This document shows positions 13,788 to 22,477 of a stretch of DNA of 32,508 bases, piece after piece; positions within the stretch are counted from its first letter, which is position 1; the number at the start of each line of letters is the position of its first letter. The translations under genes and the position numbers were made by a program. This DNA comes from Pseudomonadota bacterium (GTDB lineage: Bacteria > Pseudomonadota > Gammaproteobacteria > Burkholderiales > Ferrovaceae): NCBI GenBank assembly GCA_021796835.1, contig JAKABO010000024.1, forward strand, positions 1 through 32,508, read 5' to 3'. The notes beneath the pieces were generated by a model, which made no database searches, had not been told where the DNA came from, and saw only the letters and a program-made list of their open reading frames with translations.

Positions 13788-14789
13788 ATGGAAAATTCTC
13801 GTGCATCTTTGACGAACCCCATTGCTTTCGGGGGGGCGGCGCTGGCGATATTTTTCGCCTGGTTGCCTGCCATTTTTTTGGCGCTGGGCCACCCGGCCTG
13901 GCCCCTGTTTATCGGCCTGTTCGTTTTGCCGTTGCTGGAATGGATGACGGGGGATTATCAGGGTCCCATTCCCTACTGGAATTTCTGGGTGTTGCGCGTC
14001 ATTCTGGCGGGCATTGCCCTGCAGGGTCTGGTGGGTGCTTATTTTGCCCAACACTATGCCTGGTGGCTGGTCATCCTGGCGGGCGCGGGATCCGGCTACG
14101 CGGCCGGTGGGTCGGGGAATGCCCTGGGCCATGAATTGGGACATAGCCGCGTCTTGTGGGATCGACGTCTGGCCAAGTGGTTCTTCACCACGGTTTGTTT
14201 TGGTCACTACACGCAGGAGCACGGGGCTGGACACCACGTGCTGGTGGGAACGCCCAAGGACAGCCTGTACAGTTATCTGTCCGATACGCTGTCCAGTTTT
14301 TCCCATCGCAACATGGTCAAACAACTTCGTCTGGGGATAGAGATTGCAACGGCTCGGGGCAATCTTTGGTCCGAGGTTTACGGCCCGATTTTCTTTTATG
14401 TCCTGATCAATCTGGTGATCGGCTACCTGGCTGGCTGGAAGGGAGTATTGTTCCTGACCGTGCAGACCGTAGTGATGTACCTGGTGGACGCCTCCATCAC
14501 GTTCATTCAACATTTTGCCTTGCACCGCAAGGAAATCAATGGTCGTTTCGAACGTATCGGACCTCAGCATACCTGGGACTGCCGAAACTGGGTGACGACC
14601 CTGGTGTCGTTCAACAATTGTCGGCATGTGGATCACCATATCAATCCCGGAAAGGATCTCAATGGGTTGGAACCGGTCCCGGAGGCACCCCAGTTGCCCT
14701 ACGGTTACGCCGTTATGGGCACCCTGGCCAATTTCCCTTCTGTATTTCGACGCATCATGGAGAACACGGGCGCGGAATTGGCACGCTGA
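13788..14789 (+). CDS. AlkB-like membrane hydroxylase
   Basis: The 333-residue protein belongs to the integral-membrane di-iron fatty-acid desaturase/hydroxylase superfamily. Histidine boxes are HELGHS (about 115-120), HGAGHH (about 145-150), an IQHFALH segment near 240, and RHVDHH (about 279-284), separated by several hydrophobic helices, the order seen in alkane 1-monooxygenase and XylM. These enzymes hydroxylate terminal methyl groups using electrons from rubredoxin or a ferredoxin reductase; neither partner is nearby. It is shorter than typical AlkB (about 400). The ATG lacks a Shine-Dalgarno sequence and lies only 23 bp from the divergent tRNA, so the start is uncertain. The substrate is unknown. 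Confidence 0.85.
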   Translation: MENSRASLTNPIAFGGAALAIFFAWLPAIFLALGHPAWPLFIGLFVLPLLEWMTGDYQGPIPYWNFWVLRVILAGIALQGLVGAYFAQHYAWWLVILAGAGSGYAAGGSGNALGHELGHSRVLWDRRLAKWFFTTVCFGHYTQEHGAGHHVLVGTPKDSLYSYLSDTLSSFSHRNMVKQLRLGIEIATARGNLWSEVYGPIFFYVLINLVIGYLAGWKGVLFLTVQTVVMYLVDASITFIQHFALHRKEINGRFERIGPQHTWDCRNWVTTLVSFNNCRHVDHHINPGKDLNGLEPVPEAPQLPYGYAVMGTLANFPSVFRRIMENTGAELAR

Positions 14790-14880
14790 TTGTCAGCCCT
14801 GTCATTCTCTGGAAGGGCAAGGTGGGTATAATCCCTCATTTTATCCCGACGATGCCACCTGCGGGAGTTGAGGATCTGCC

Positions 14881-15747
14881 ATGTTGATTCACCCAGATTT
14901 TGATCCAGTCGCCCTGCATGTGGGCCCTTTTTCCATCCGCTGGTACGGGCTCATGTATCTGGCTGGTTTCGTGGCAGGAGCCGGAGCGGCGCGCTGGCGC
15001 ATCAAAACTCAGCCGTGGCTGAACTGGACCGTGGAGCAGGTGGACAATTTCTTGACCTATGTGGTGGTGGGGGTGATCGCCGGGGGGCGACTGGGTTACG
15101 TCCTGTTCTACAAACCAGTGTTCTATTTAACGCATCCGCAGGACATCATTGCCGTGTGGCAAGGAGGAATGTCCTTTCATGGTGGTTTTCTTGGCGTGAT
15201 CATTGCAGGCTGGCTCTATGCGCGGCGCGAGAAACGTCGTTGGCTCGAAGTAACCGATTTTGTGGCGCCCCTGGTAACCTTTGGGTTGGGTTTTGGGCGG
15301 TTGGGGAATTTTATCAACGGGGAGTTGCCCGGACGGGTGACTTCGGTGCCCTGGGCCATGGTTTTTCCCAAGGTGGATGCTTTTTCCCGCCATCCTTCCC
15401 AACTTTACGAAGCCTGCCTGGAGGGCCTGGTCCTGGGATTTTGGCTGCTCTGGTTCAGTCGCAAGCCGCGTCCCATGGGGCGCATTTCCGCTCTTTTCCT
15501 CATCGGTTACGGGGTGTTCCGATTTGGGGTGGAATTCACACGGGAACCGGACGATTTTCTGGGGTTGCTGGCCCTTGGGTTCAGCATGGGACAGTGGCTC
15601 AGTTTGCCGATGATCCTTGCAGGGGTGGCGCTCTGGTTCTGGTCGGGAAAATTGGACAAGATGCCTCGCGCCGCCGAGTCCGCTCTCCCCTTGAACGACC
15701 AACGACCAATGAGAGACGCTGGAAATGATGGTCAGTCAAGGAAGTGA
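14881..15747 (+). CDS. lgt: Prolipoprotein diacylglyceryl transferase
   Basis: Lgt transfers diacylglycerol from phosphatidylglycerol to the lipobox cysteine of prolipoproteins, the first step of lipoprotein maturation in the inner membrane. The 288-residue protein has the normal length and seven hydrophobic helices, starts [20 protein letters not shown], and carries FHGGFLGV (about 100-107), the [14 protein letters not shown] signature (about 139-152) and HPSQLYEA (about 171-178). A TATAAT at 14827-14832 may be its promoter. The next gene but one encodes a lipoprotein substrate. Confidence 0.97.
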   Translation: MLIHPDFDPVALHVGPFSIRWYGLMYLAGFVAGAGAARWRIKTQPWLNWTVEQVDNFLTYVVVGVIAGGRLGYVLFYKPVFYLTHPQDIIAVWQGGMSFHGGFLGVIIAGWLYARREKRRWLEVTDFVAPLVTFGLGFGRLGNFINGELPGRVTSVPWAMVFPKVDAFSRHPSQLYEACLEGLVLGFWLLWFSRKPRPMGRISALFLIGYGVFRFGVEFTREPDDFLGLLALGFSMGQWLSLPMILAGVALWFWSGKLDKMPRAAESALPLNDQRPMRDAGNDGQSRK

Positions 15748-15826
15748 ACGAGGTAGAATGTCCCCTGATCTGGATGAATGAGTACCGTGTCCGGTTTTTT
15801 TGTCTTGAAAAAGGGGAGACTATCAA

Positions 15827-16150
15827 ATGAAATCCTGGAAAACTGTCGTGATGGCTGTCGGACTTCTGTCGGGAACGGTTGCTGCCCATGCGGATAACGG
15901 ATTGGAACTGGCCAGAAAGAGTGGTTGCCTGACTTGTCACAGCGTGGATGGCCCCAAGGTAGGGCCTTCCTACAAGGCAGTCGCTGCCAAATATCGGGGA
16001 CAGCCTGGGGCAGAAGCCAGATTGATCGCCAAGGTAACCCGGGGGGGCAGTGGGGCCTGGGGCATGATGCCCATGCCTGCCAAGGGGGGTAATGCCAATC
16101 TGTCCGACGAGGACATCAAAAAACTGGTCAAGTGGATTTTATCTCGCTGA
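15827..16150 (+). CDS. Periplasmic class I cytochrome c
   Basis: The 107-residue precursor has a signal peptide (residues 1-22, cut after AAHA), one CLTCH haem site at 34-38, GPSYKAVAAKY in the expected helix, a methionine-rich WGMMPMP ligand loop near 80-85, and the C-terminal helix LSDEDIKKLVKWILSR. This is the layout of cytochrome c-551/c-552 electron shuttles. AGGGGAG lies 8 nt before the ATG. Its stop overlaps the start of the next gene (TGATG), suggesting co-transcription. It may deliver electrons to a terminal oxidase. Confidence 0.93.
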   Translation: MKSWKTVVMAVGLLSGTVAAHADNGLELARKSGCLTCHSVDGPKVGPSYKAVAAKYRGQPGAEARLIAKVTRGGSGAWGMMPMPAKGGNANLSDEDIKKLVKWILSR

Positions 16151-17385
16151 TGTCGGTGGTCTGGATGAGGTTTTCCTGTAAGTCCTCCATCCCGACCAGA
16201 TTTGCGGGGTTGGTGCTGGCTGTTTTTGTGCTCTCAGGGTGCTCCAGGGGAAAGAACGATCCACAGGCAGATCATTGGGTTGTCAAAATCGGTTCCGTGG
16301 CCCCCCTGAGCGGACCCCAATCTCATCTGGGCGCAGACAACGAGAACGGGGCGCGTTTGGCCATCGACGATGCCAATACGCAAGACATTCGTTTGGGGGG
16401 GAAGCCCGTTCGTTTCGAGTTGTTGAGCGAAGATGACGCGGCTGACCCGAGAACCGCGACGATCGTTGCCCAAAAATTGGTGGATGATGGTGTCAATGGC
16501 GTGGTTGGGCATCTCAACTCGGGAACCACCATTCCTGCGGCACGCATTTATGCGGATGAGGGGATTCCTCAAATCTCCCCCTCGGCCACTAACCCCAAAT
16601 ATACCCACCAGGGGTTTCCCACGGCCTTTCGTGTCATGGCCAATGATGAGCAACAGGGTCGGGTGCTGGGCCAGTTTGCGGTCCATGCTGTCCATGCCCG
16701 GAGGATTGCGGTGATCGACGATGCCACCGCTTATGGGCAGGGTTTGGCCAACGAATTTGAGAAATCCGTATCCCGGCAGGGAGCGAGGGTGTTGTTGCAT
16801 GAACACACCGATGACCACAGTACGGATTTTTCAGCCATTTTGACACGCATCAAAGAGCGCCAACCGGACCTCGTTTTTTTTGGAGGGATGGATGCCCAAA
16901 GCGGTCCGATGCTCAAGCAACTTCGTGAACTTGATTTGAACTCCGTGTTTCTTACGGGGGATGGGGGGTGTTCAAAGGAGTTTCATGAACTTGCAGGGGA
17001 AGCAGCAGAGGGCAGTTTTTGCAGCCTGCCCGGACTGCCGTTGGAGGAAATGCCCAGGGGACTGGATTTCAAGCGTCGTTTCGAGGCCCGTTTCGGGGAC
17101 ATTCAGGACTACGCTCCTTACAGTTACGATGCGGTGGGGGTACTTATTGCGGCGATGAAGAAAGCGGGTTCACCGCTCCCCGAACGATATCTGCCCTACT
17201 TGAAAACACTGGAATATCCTGGCGTGACGGCATTGATTCGTTTTGACGCGAACGGTGACCTGGCGGGTGGCGCGGTCACGGTCTATCGCTGGCACCAAGG
17301 GGTGAGGGTGCCTGTTCGGGAGGGGGCGACAGGGAAAGATTCCGGCATCCGTACGGAGGTTGACGGGAAAGGTGCCGGAAAGTGA
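16150..17385 (+). CDS. LivK/AmiC-type substrate-binding lipoprotein
   Basis: The protein is 411 residues from the ATG at 16150, which overlaps the cytochrome stop. A hydrophobic leader ends in the lipobox VLSGC, so it is a membrane-anchored lipoprotein. The periplasmic type I fold of branched-chain amino acid binding proteins follows: KIGSVAPLSGPQSHLGADNE, VVGHLNSGTTIPAARIYADE, RRIAVIDDATAYGQGLANEF, DLVFFGGMDAQSG and YAPYSYDAVGVLI. No ABC permease or ATPase gene is adjacent, so it is an orphan binding protein that might work with distant transporters or act as a sensor. The ligand is not predictable. Confidence 0.92.
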   Translation: MSVVWMRFSCKSSIPTRFAGLVLAVFVLSGCSRGKNDPQADHWVVKIGSVAPLSGPQSHLGADNENGARLAIDDANTQDIRLGGKPVRFELLSEDDAADPRTATIVAQKLVDDGVNGVVGHLNSGTTIPAARIYADEGIPQISPSATNPKYTHQGFPTAFRVMANDEQQGRVLGQFAVHAVHARRIAVIDDATAYGQGLANEFEKSVSRQGARVLLHEHTDDHSTDFSAILTRIKERQPDLVFFGGMDAQSGPMLKQLRELDLNSVFLTGDGGCSKEFHELAGEAAEGSFCSLPGLPLEEMPRGLDFKRRFEARFGDIQDYAPYSYDAVGVLIAAMKKAGSPLPERYLPYLKTLEYPGVTALIRFDANGDLAGGAVTVYRWHQGVRVPVREGATGKDSGIRTEVDGKGAGK

Positions 17386-17407
17386 ACCCCTGGCCTCATC
17401 GGGCGTG

Positions 17408-18172
17408 ATGATGTACCGTTTTTTTGTGATCCAGGGGGTCAGTGCGCTCCTGGTGTTCGGAGGAAGCAAACTGGGCCTCTGGTCGGTGCCTTCCCTGATC
17501 TTCCTGACCCTGTTTCAGGGCGGTATCGCGGTACTTCTCACGTTACTGGTGAAGGGCCCCAAATGGTGGTTACCCCTTCATCTCGTTTTTTTACCTGCGC
17601 TCTGGACACTGGCGCACGGAACCCTGGCAGCGGGTTGGTATGGTGCGGGATTCGTGGGTTTGGGGTTGGTGTACTGGAATACGTTTCAGTCAAGGGTTCC
17701 TCTTTACCTGACCCATCGGGAAACTCTCGCGGAACTGGATCGCCTGGTGCGTGAGGTGGCCCCTCGTTCCTTCGTTGATTTGGGCTGTGGTACAGGCACG
17801 GTCCTCTGCGCTCTGGCGGCACACCATCCTGATATTCGATTCGTGGGCTATGAAGTGGCTCCGGTTCCCTGGCTGATCGGAAAATGGAAGTCCCGCGCCT
17901 TGACCAATTGTACGCTGCACCGTAAAAGTTTCTGGAATATTTCCCTGAGCGAGTTTGATCTGGCTTATGCGTTTTTGTCGCCGGTTCCCATGCCCGCCCT
18001 AAGGCAAAAGATGATTCGGGAAATGCGTCCTGGGACTTTCCTGGTCAGCAATACCTTCAAAATGCCGGGAATGTTTCCTTGTCGTACTTGTCTCACGGAA
18101 GGTACCATGCCTCTGTATCTGTATCGTCAGGAAGGGAGCGGTCATGGTAGGATGCCCCCTGTCTCTTCTTAA
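17408..18172 (+). CDS. Membrane-anchored SAM-dependent methyltransferase
   Basis: Residues about 1-105 contain three or four hydrophobic helices. From about 120 comes a Rossmann methyltransferase domain with motif I, FVDLGCGTGTVLCALA, then VGYEVAP. The domain is short, about 130 residues. Methyltransferases of this built-in-membrane type often modify lipids or quinones, but the substrate is unknown. The start is placed at ATG 17408, 22 bp beyond the lipoprotein gene; a TTG at 17360 would overlap that gene. Tandem orientation suggests an operon from lgt or cytochrome c onward. Confidence 0.78.
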   Translation: MMYRFFVIQGVSALLVFGGSKLGLWSVPSLIFLTLFQGGIAVLLTLLVKGPKWWLPLHLVFLPALWTLAHGTLAAGWYGAGFVGLGLVYWNTFQSRVPLYLTHRETLAELDRLVREVAPRSFVDLGCGTGTVLCALAAHHPDIRFVGYEVAPVPWLIGKWKSRALTNCTLHRKSFWNISLSEFDLAYAFLSPVPMPALRQKMIREMRPGTFLVSNTFKMPGMFPCRTCLTEGTMPLYLYRQEGSGHGRMPPVSS

Positions 18173-18283
18173 GTCGTTCCTAAGGCTTGAGGGCCATGAT
18201 GCCGGGCAGGTTCTTTCGGGGTCAACGAAGCGGGCAGGATGTTCGTTTTCAGCGTTGAAGCAATTAATTTGGAGAATGCCAAC

Positions 18284-18619
18284 ATGAAGAAGTCAATGGG
18301 AGCCCTGTTTATGGTTGGAATGCTGGCAATGGCCAATGCCCACGCTGACGGTTGGCGGGGTGGGGATGGCTGGCGAGGAGGAGGATGGGGCGAGGGCGAT
18401 GGTGGTGGTGCCTGGGGAATGGGTGCGGCTCTGGTGGGCGGGTTGGTAGGCGGGATGATGGCCCAGCAGGCACCGGTCTATGCGGCCCCCCCCATGGTGA
18501 TGGCTCCTCCCCCAGCTTATGCCGTGCCCCAGCCCGCCTACGCCTACCCGGCGCCGGCTTATGCTCAACCCGTTTATCCTGCCCCTTACTACGGGGGAGG
18601 AGAGGGTGATGATGACTGA
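18284..18619 (+). CDS. Secreted Gly-rich then Pro/Tyr/Ala-rich protein
   Basis: The 111-residue precursor has a signal peptide (MKKSMGALFMVGMLAMANAHA). Then come three compositionally biased parts: WRGGDGWRGGGWGEGDGGG repeats (about 24-43), a short glycine-zipper-like hydrophobic stretch (GMGAALVGGLVGGMM, about 46-60), and a PAYA/PAPAY/PVYPAPYY tail ending in acidic residues. Glycine-zipper proteins with tyrosine-rich tails are usual in the periplasm or outer membrane, but no specific function is known. GGAGA precedes the ATG and a strong terminator follows. Confidence 0.75.
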   Translation: MKKSMGALFMVGMLAMANAHADGWRGGDGWRGGGWGEGDGGGAWGMGAALVGGLVGGMMAQQAPVYAAPPMVMAPPPAYAVPQPAYAYPAPAYAQPVYPAPYYGGGEGDDD

Positions 18620-18655
18620 TCCCGTTTTCGGTTCATTCGGAAAAGACTGACCGTC

Positions 18656-18688
18656 AACCCCCCGATTTTCGGGGGGTTGATCTTTTTT
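18656..18688 (+). terminator. Strong rho-independent terminator
   Basis: A 9-bp perfect stem, AACCCCCCG / CGGGGGGTT, with an ATTTT loop is followed by GATC and six T. It ends transcription of the Gly/Pro/Tyr-rich protein gene. The converging minus-strand barrel gene ends 45 bp to the right. Confidence 0.88.
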
Positions 18689-18732
18689 GAGGGGGAGAAA
18701 CAGTTCCGAAGGCTGCGGAAGAGGCTTTGGGT

Positions 18733-19275
18733 TCAGAAGTGGTAGAGTGCGCCTACCGTAAAGGCATTGGATCCAAAATCTGCGGTTCCGTCGGGGGTGT
18801 TGAGGGCAGAACGATAGTAGTCATAGCCGAATCGTGCGGAAAATGCCGCATTGATATTGAACTGGAGCCCCAATCCATAGGTGGAAGAAATTCGGTTGGC
18901 TCCGGAGTAGCCTGGGCGGGCACTGCTGACGGACTGAGTGGTGGCGGATCCCACCCCCAACTTCCCATAGAGAGAGAGGACATTGGACAGGGGAAGGTAT
19001 CCCACCCCTTCCAGGGTAGCGACATCGGTCTTTCCGCTGACCGCATTATTGCCGAATTCGCCTGCTTCCGAATAGGCGCCCTCCACGCCGAAATAACGAT
19101 TGAATTGGTAACCGATCAGGGCGCCGAATACCGAGTTGTAACTGGAATTGTTCCAGGCGGCCTGGTTGGAAGCGTTCAAGGTCTGGGCTTCGCCCATGGT
19201 ACCCCCGATATAGAGGCCCTGAGCATAGGCGCCGGAGGGCAGCAGAAAGGCTAAGGTCAGTGCGATTTTTTTCAT
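18733..19275 (-). CDS. OmpA-like outer-membrane beta-barrel protein
   Basis: The 180-residue precursor has a signal peptide cut after GAYAQ (about residue 18) and then repeating amphipathic strands such as YIGGTMGEAQ, GALIGYQFNRYFGVEGAYSE, SLYGKLGVGS, YGLGLQFNINAAFSARFGYD and a terminal FTVGALYHF. The final phenylalanine is the outer-membrane sorting signal. The length fits an 8-stranded OmpA/OmpX-type barrel (porin family 4). GAGGAAA precedes the ATG. It is the last gene of a three-gene minus-strand run with the TPR and SDR genes. Its role is probably structural or adhesion. Confidence 0.88.
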   Translation of the reverse strand: MKKIALTLAFLLPSGAYAQGLYIGGTMGEAQTLNASNQAAWNNSSYNSVFGALIGYQFNRYFGVEGAYSEAGEFGNNAVSGKTDVATLEGVGYLPLSNVLSLYGKLGVGSATTQSVSSARPGYSGANRISSTYGLGLQFNINAAFSARFGYDYYRSALNTPDGTADFGSNAFTVGALYHF

Positions 19276-19303
19276 GGTGTTTTTCCTCGTGGTCGGTGAA
19301 AAA

Positions 19304-19945
19304 TTACTGTTGTGCCTTGATTAGCAGGGCCAGGGCTGCGGCGTGGCGTCCCTCGTCGGCATCCCTGCGTCCTGGGCGCGGTGCGGCATGGACGGCTTTG
19401 GTGAGGTACATCAGGGCACCGGATTTGTCTCCCTGCTCCAAGAGAAATTCTCCGTAGAAGTAGTTGGCATCCACATTGTTGGGGTCCACCTTGAGTGCCC
19501 GTTGAAGGTACTCGCGTGCCTTGTCATCGTCTCCGAAGGAGCCGAAGCGGGGAACCTTGAAATAGAGGGCTCCCAGGGTCAGCAGACCTGCACCGTCCAG
19601 TGCGTTGGGGTCGATGGCGATGGCCTTGAGCAATAGGTCGCGTGCCTCCCTGGCCGTGCCCCTGGCGCTGAATATCCCCTGGTATTCGGCATGGGTGGCT
19701 GTAATGATGCCTTCCCAGATGAGGGGAGCCGCCTGGTTGGGAAATCTCAGGGTGAAATCATGCGCGCGTGTTTGAAGTTGGGCGAAGTAATCTTCACGTT
19801 TGTCTTCAGGGAGCGAGTACCTCCCTTTCGCCCAGGCATGTTGCTCCGCTGCAATTCCTTCTGCGATCGTTTCGGCGTGTGCGGTCACGTTGCCCAGAAA
19901 ACCCACCGCCAAACTCAGGGAGATCAGTAATTTTTTTAGGGACAT
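19304..19945 (-). CDS. Exported TPR-repeat protein
   Basis: The 213-residue protein has a signal peptide (ending TAHA, about residue 24). Helical TPR units follow, the clearest being ARDLLLKAIAIDPNALDGAG, AREYLQRALKVDPNNVDANY and YFYGEFLLEQGDKSGALMYL. The layout resembles periplasmic TatT-like or cell-envelope scaffold proteins. It lies 28 bp before the barrel gene and 46 bp after the SDR gene on the same strand, consistent with an operon. The precise partner is unknown. Confidence 0.85.
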   Translation of the reverse strand: MSLKKLLISLSLAVGFLGNVTAHAETIAEGIAAEQHAWAKGRYSLPEDKREDYFAQLQTRAHDFTLRFPNQAAPLIWEGIITATHAEYQGIFSARGTAREARDLLLKAIAIDPNALDGAGLLTLGALYFKVPRFGSFGDDDKAREYLQRALKVDPNNVDANYFYGEFLLEQGDKSGALMYLTKAVHAAPRPGRRDADEGRHAAALALLIKAQQ

Positions 19946-19991
19946 TGGAAAATCCTGTATGGGTTGGGGTGAAAAAAGTCTTCCGGTTCAC

Positions 19992-20795
19992 TCAGCGTTT
20001 GCCCAGGGCAAAATCCCGTATCACACTCAACCGCTTGCGTACGTAGCCATCGATCAAGCAGGGATGAAGACCGTTGATGCGGGAAACAAGGGATTCCGGG
20101 AACCCGACGAAGTATTCACGCCTATTTCGGGTTATGGCACGGACGATTTTTCGGGCGACTTGCTCGGGCGGGTCCATGTGTACCTTGAGGACTTTGGACA
20201 TGCGGTGAACGGCCCCGGTATGGATGAGGGGGGTGACATAACGGGGGGCCACATAGGTCACGCCAACCCCTGTGCCGTCCAGTTCCCTGCGCAATGCTTC
20301 GGAAAACCCGCGCAGCGCAAACTTGCTGGCCGAGTAGGCGGCAAATCCGGGAAAGCCGACAGAACCATGGACTGACCCGACATTGACGATCCGCCCCGAG
20401 CCCTGGGTCAACAAATGGGGTAAGAGCAGGCGGGTGAGTTGCATGGGTGCGAGGGCATTGAGACGCCAGAGGTCTTCGATCCCCATCTCCGTTTCTTGAT
20501 GAAACAGATTGAAACTGGTCATTTCTGCCAGGTTGATCAGTACGTCGATGCCTTCCATCTGGGAAGTGATCATATCCGCCAGTTGTTCGATTTCCTGGGG
20601 GATCAGCAGGTTGGCGGGGACGGGCAGGACCGTTCCACCCATCCGACGCAATTCGATGGTCAGTTCATTCAATGCCTGGACGGAGCGGTCGCTCACCACC
20701 AAGGTGGCCCCCTGTCGTGCCAGGGCTTGTGCCAAAGGTTTTCCAATGCTGCCGGTGGCGCCTGTCAATAAAACTTTTTTGCCTTTGAGTTCCAT
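19992..20795 (-). CDS. Short-chain dehydrogenase/reductase
   Basis: The 267-residue protein has the classical SDR signature: TGATGSIG cofactor loop (about 11-18), SDRSV after strand 2 suggesting NADP or NAD discrimination there, NLAEM in place of NNAG (about 87-91), catalytic Ser in NVGSVHGS (about 138-145), and YSASKFALRG (Tyr about 154, Lys about 158). A C-terminal extension (LHPCLIDGYVRKRLSVIRDF) may associate with the membrane, as in lipid-acting SDRs. It is the first gene of the minus-strand run to the barrel gene. The substrate is unknown. Confidence 0.9.
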   Translation of the reverse strand: MELKGKKVLLTGATGSIGKPLAQALARQGATLVVSDRSVQALNELTIELRRMGGTVLPVPANLLIPQEIEQLADMITSQMEGIDVLINLAEMTSFNLFHQETEMGIEDLWRLNALAPMQLTRLLLPHLLTQGSGRIVNVGSVHGSVGFPGFAAYSASKFALRGFSEALRRELDGTGVGVTYVAPRYVTPLIHTGAVHRMSKVLKVHMDPPEQVARKIVRAITRNRREYFVGFPESLVSRINGLHPCLIDGYVRKRLSVIRDFALGKR

Positions 20796-20905
20796 GGATA
20801 TTTATCGATAATCAACGAACGAAGGTTGGAGACCCCACAAAGCAACTCAAAACCATGGCCAATGAACGGGTGCCTTGTGGGTGGCAGGAATGATGAGCCA
20901 CAAAC

Positions 20906-21367
20906 TCATTTTATTTGAAGAGGGATCCCCAGTGGAACGGCACTGATGCTGTTTTTCGGGCTGCCCTCGATAAGTTCGTCGCTGTAGGTCAGGTAAATGA
21001 CCACGGAGTGGGCGGGATCGATCATGCGCACCAAGTGCAATTTCTTGAAGAACAGGGAGGCACGGATTTTTGCGATGTCCTGCTGGCGGGGCAGGGGCCT
21101 GGACTGAGTGATGGGGCCGATTTTGAGACAGGACAGCGAGGCTTCCGTCTTGTTTTCGGCAATGCCCACTGCCCCGGAGATTCCGCCGGTTTTTGCCCGT
21201 GCCAGGTAGCAGGTGATTCCATGAATATCCGGGTCATCGATGGATTCCACGACGATCTTGTTATCGGGACCGAGCATTTTCCAGGAGGTGTTGACTGACC
21301 CTATGTCATCGGCACGAACCAGCGCAGTCAAACAGGTCAGGGACAGGAATGCAAGTAGTTTTTTCAT
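20906..21367 (-). CDS. creA: CreA family periplasmic protein
   Basis: The 153-residue precursor carries a signal peptide (about 1-19, ending LVRA). The CreA hallmark follows: DDIGSVNTSWKMLGPDNKIV, DDPDIHGITCYLARAKTGGI and SGAVGIAENKTEASLSCLKI. Length and motif order match the family throughout, with conserved cysteines in TCYL and SCLK. CreA is widespread in proteobacteria and its biochemical function is still undefined. It is divergent from the epimerase gene at 21,524 and appears to be transcribed alone. Confidence 0.94.
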   Translation of the reverse strand: MKKLLAFLSLTCLTALVRADDIGSVNTSWKMLGPDNKIVVESIDDPDIHGITCYLARAKTGGISGAVGIAENKTEASLSCLKIGPITQSRPLPRQQDIAKIRASLFFKKLHLVRMIDPAHSVVIYLTYSDELIEGSPKNSISAVPLGIPLQIK

Positions 21368-21523
21368 GATCTCGGTCCAATGGAAGTGGGTTGTCTCTGG
21401 TCGTGGTGGATTTTAGCGCGGTCTTCATTAACCGCTCCTGAACCCGGTGTTTTTCAGGGGGGGCGACATGAGGATGGTATAGTACGCCAAGTGTCGTCCA
21501 TGTGACTACCGAGGAATTCATCG

Positions 21524-22477
21524 ATGAAAGTGTTGGTGACGGGCGCTGGTGGATTTGTGGGGAAGGGTCTGGTTCCTTGCCTGGAGAGGCAGGGCCATGT
21601 CGTGGTGCGCGCTGTTCGGGCGGCGAGAGAAGACGGCGAGGTGAGCATCGGGGAGATCGGTCCGGACACCGATTGGCGTGCCGCCCTTGACGGGGTGGAG
21701 GCCGTGGTGCACCTGGCCGCGCGGGTCCACGTGATGCAGGCAGAGGATTCTTCTTCCCGGCAGGCGTTTCACCAGGTCAATACGGCGGGAACCCTGAATC
21801 TGGCGCGGCAGGCCGCGTTGGCAGGGGTGCGTCGTCTGGTTTTTCTGAGTTCCATCAAGGTGCTGGGAGAAGAGGGGGTCTTGACGGCCAGCAGCCTTCC
21901 CCGGCCTGCCGATGCCTATGGCCAGTCCAAATGGGCGGCGGAGCAGGGGCTGCATGCGGTGGCGATGGAGACCGGGCTGGAAGTGGTGATTCTGCGTCCC
22001 CCCCTGGTCTATGGTCCTGGAGTGGGGGCCAATTTTGCGCGCCTGATGCATTGGGTGCGGTGCGGGATTCCCTTGCCGCTTGGGGGGGTTCGCAATCGGC
22101 GCAGTTTGCTGGCACTGGGCAATCTGGTGGATGCTGTGGGATGGGTGCTGAGGCACCCGGCGGCGGCGGGGCGTACCTATCTCCTGAGCGATGGAGAGGA
22201 TGTTTCCACCCCCGACCTGATCCGGGGCCTGGCCCGTGCCTTGAGCCGTCCGGTCCGCTTGCTCGCGGTTCCCCCCTTCCTGCTGCGGGGGTTGGGAAAC
22301 CTGCTGGGACGCCGTGCGGAGATCGACCGTTTGCTCGGTTCCCTGGTGGTGGATGCTTCGGCCATCCGCTCCGAATTGGGGTGGTCCCCGCCATTGACCC
22401 TTGCGGCAGGTCTGGACGTTTTGGTCGCTCGAGAGGGCGGAATGGAAAGGAGTCACTCATGTCACCCAATATCCTGA
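21524..22477 (+). CDS. Nucleotide-sugar epimerase/dehydratase (extended SDR)
   Basis: The 317-residue protein has TGAGGFVG (about 6-13) for NAD binding, VVHLAARVHV (about 61-70), the catalytic Ser region LVFLSSIKV (about 106-114), YGQSK (Tyr about 132, Lys about 136) and LRPPLVYGPG. This is the UDP-sugar 4-epimerase group of extended SDRs, whose relatives act on UDP-glucose, UDP-GlcNAc or UDP-glucuronate. GAGGAA lies 8 nt before the ATG, and a TATAGT hexamer is at 21478-21483. The 3' end overlaps the next gene by 19 bp. It could supply a sugar donor for the nearby glycosyltransferase, but that is inference from distance only. Confidence 0.88.
   Translation: MKVLVTGAGGFVGKGLVPCLERQGHVVVRAVRAAREDGEVSIGEIGPDTDWRAALDGVEAVVHLAARVHVMQAEDSSSRQAFHQVNTAGTLNLARQAALAGVRRLVFLSSIKVLGEEGVLTASSLPRPADAYGQSKWAAEQGLHAVAMETGLEVVILRPPLVYGPGVGANFARLMHWVRCGIPLPLGGVRNRRSLLALGNLVDAVGWVLRHPAAAGRTYLLSDGEDVSTPDLIRGLARALSRPVRLLAVPPFLLRGLGNLLGRRAEIDRLLGSLVVDASAIRSELGWSPPLTLAAGLDVLVAREGGMERSHSCHPIS

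Noticed and set aside
18727-19254. 175-codon forward ORF
   Set aside because: It is the antisense of the outer-membrane barrel gene, which has a clear signal peptide and terminal phenylalanine.
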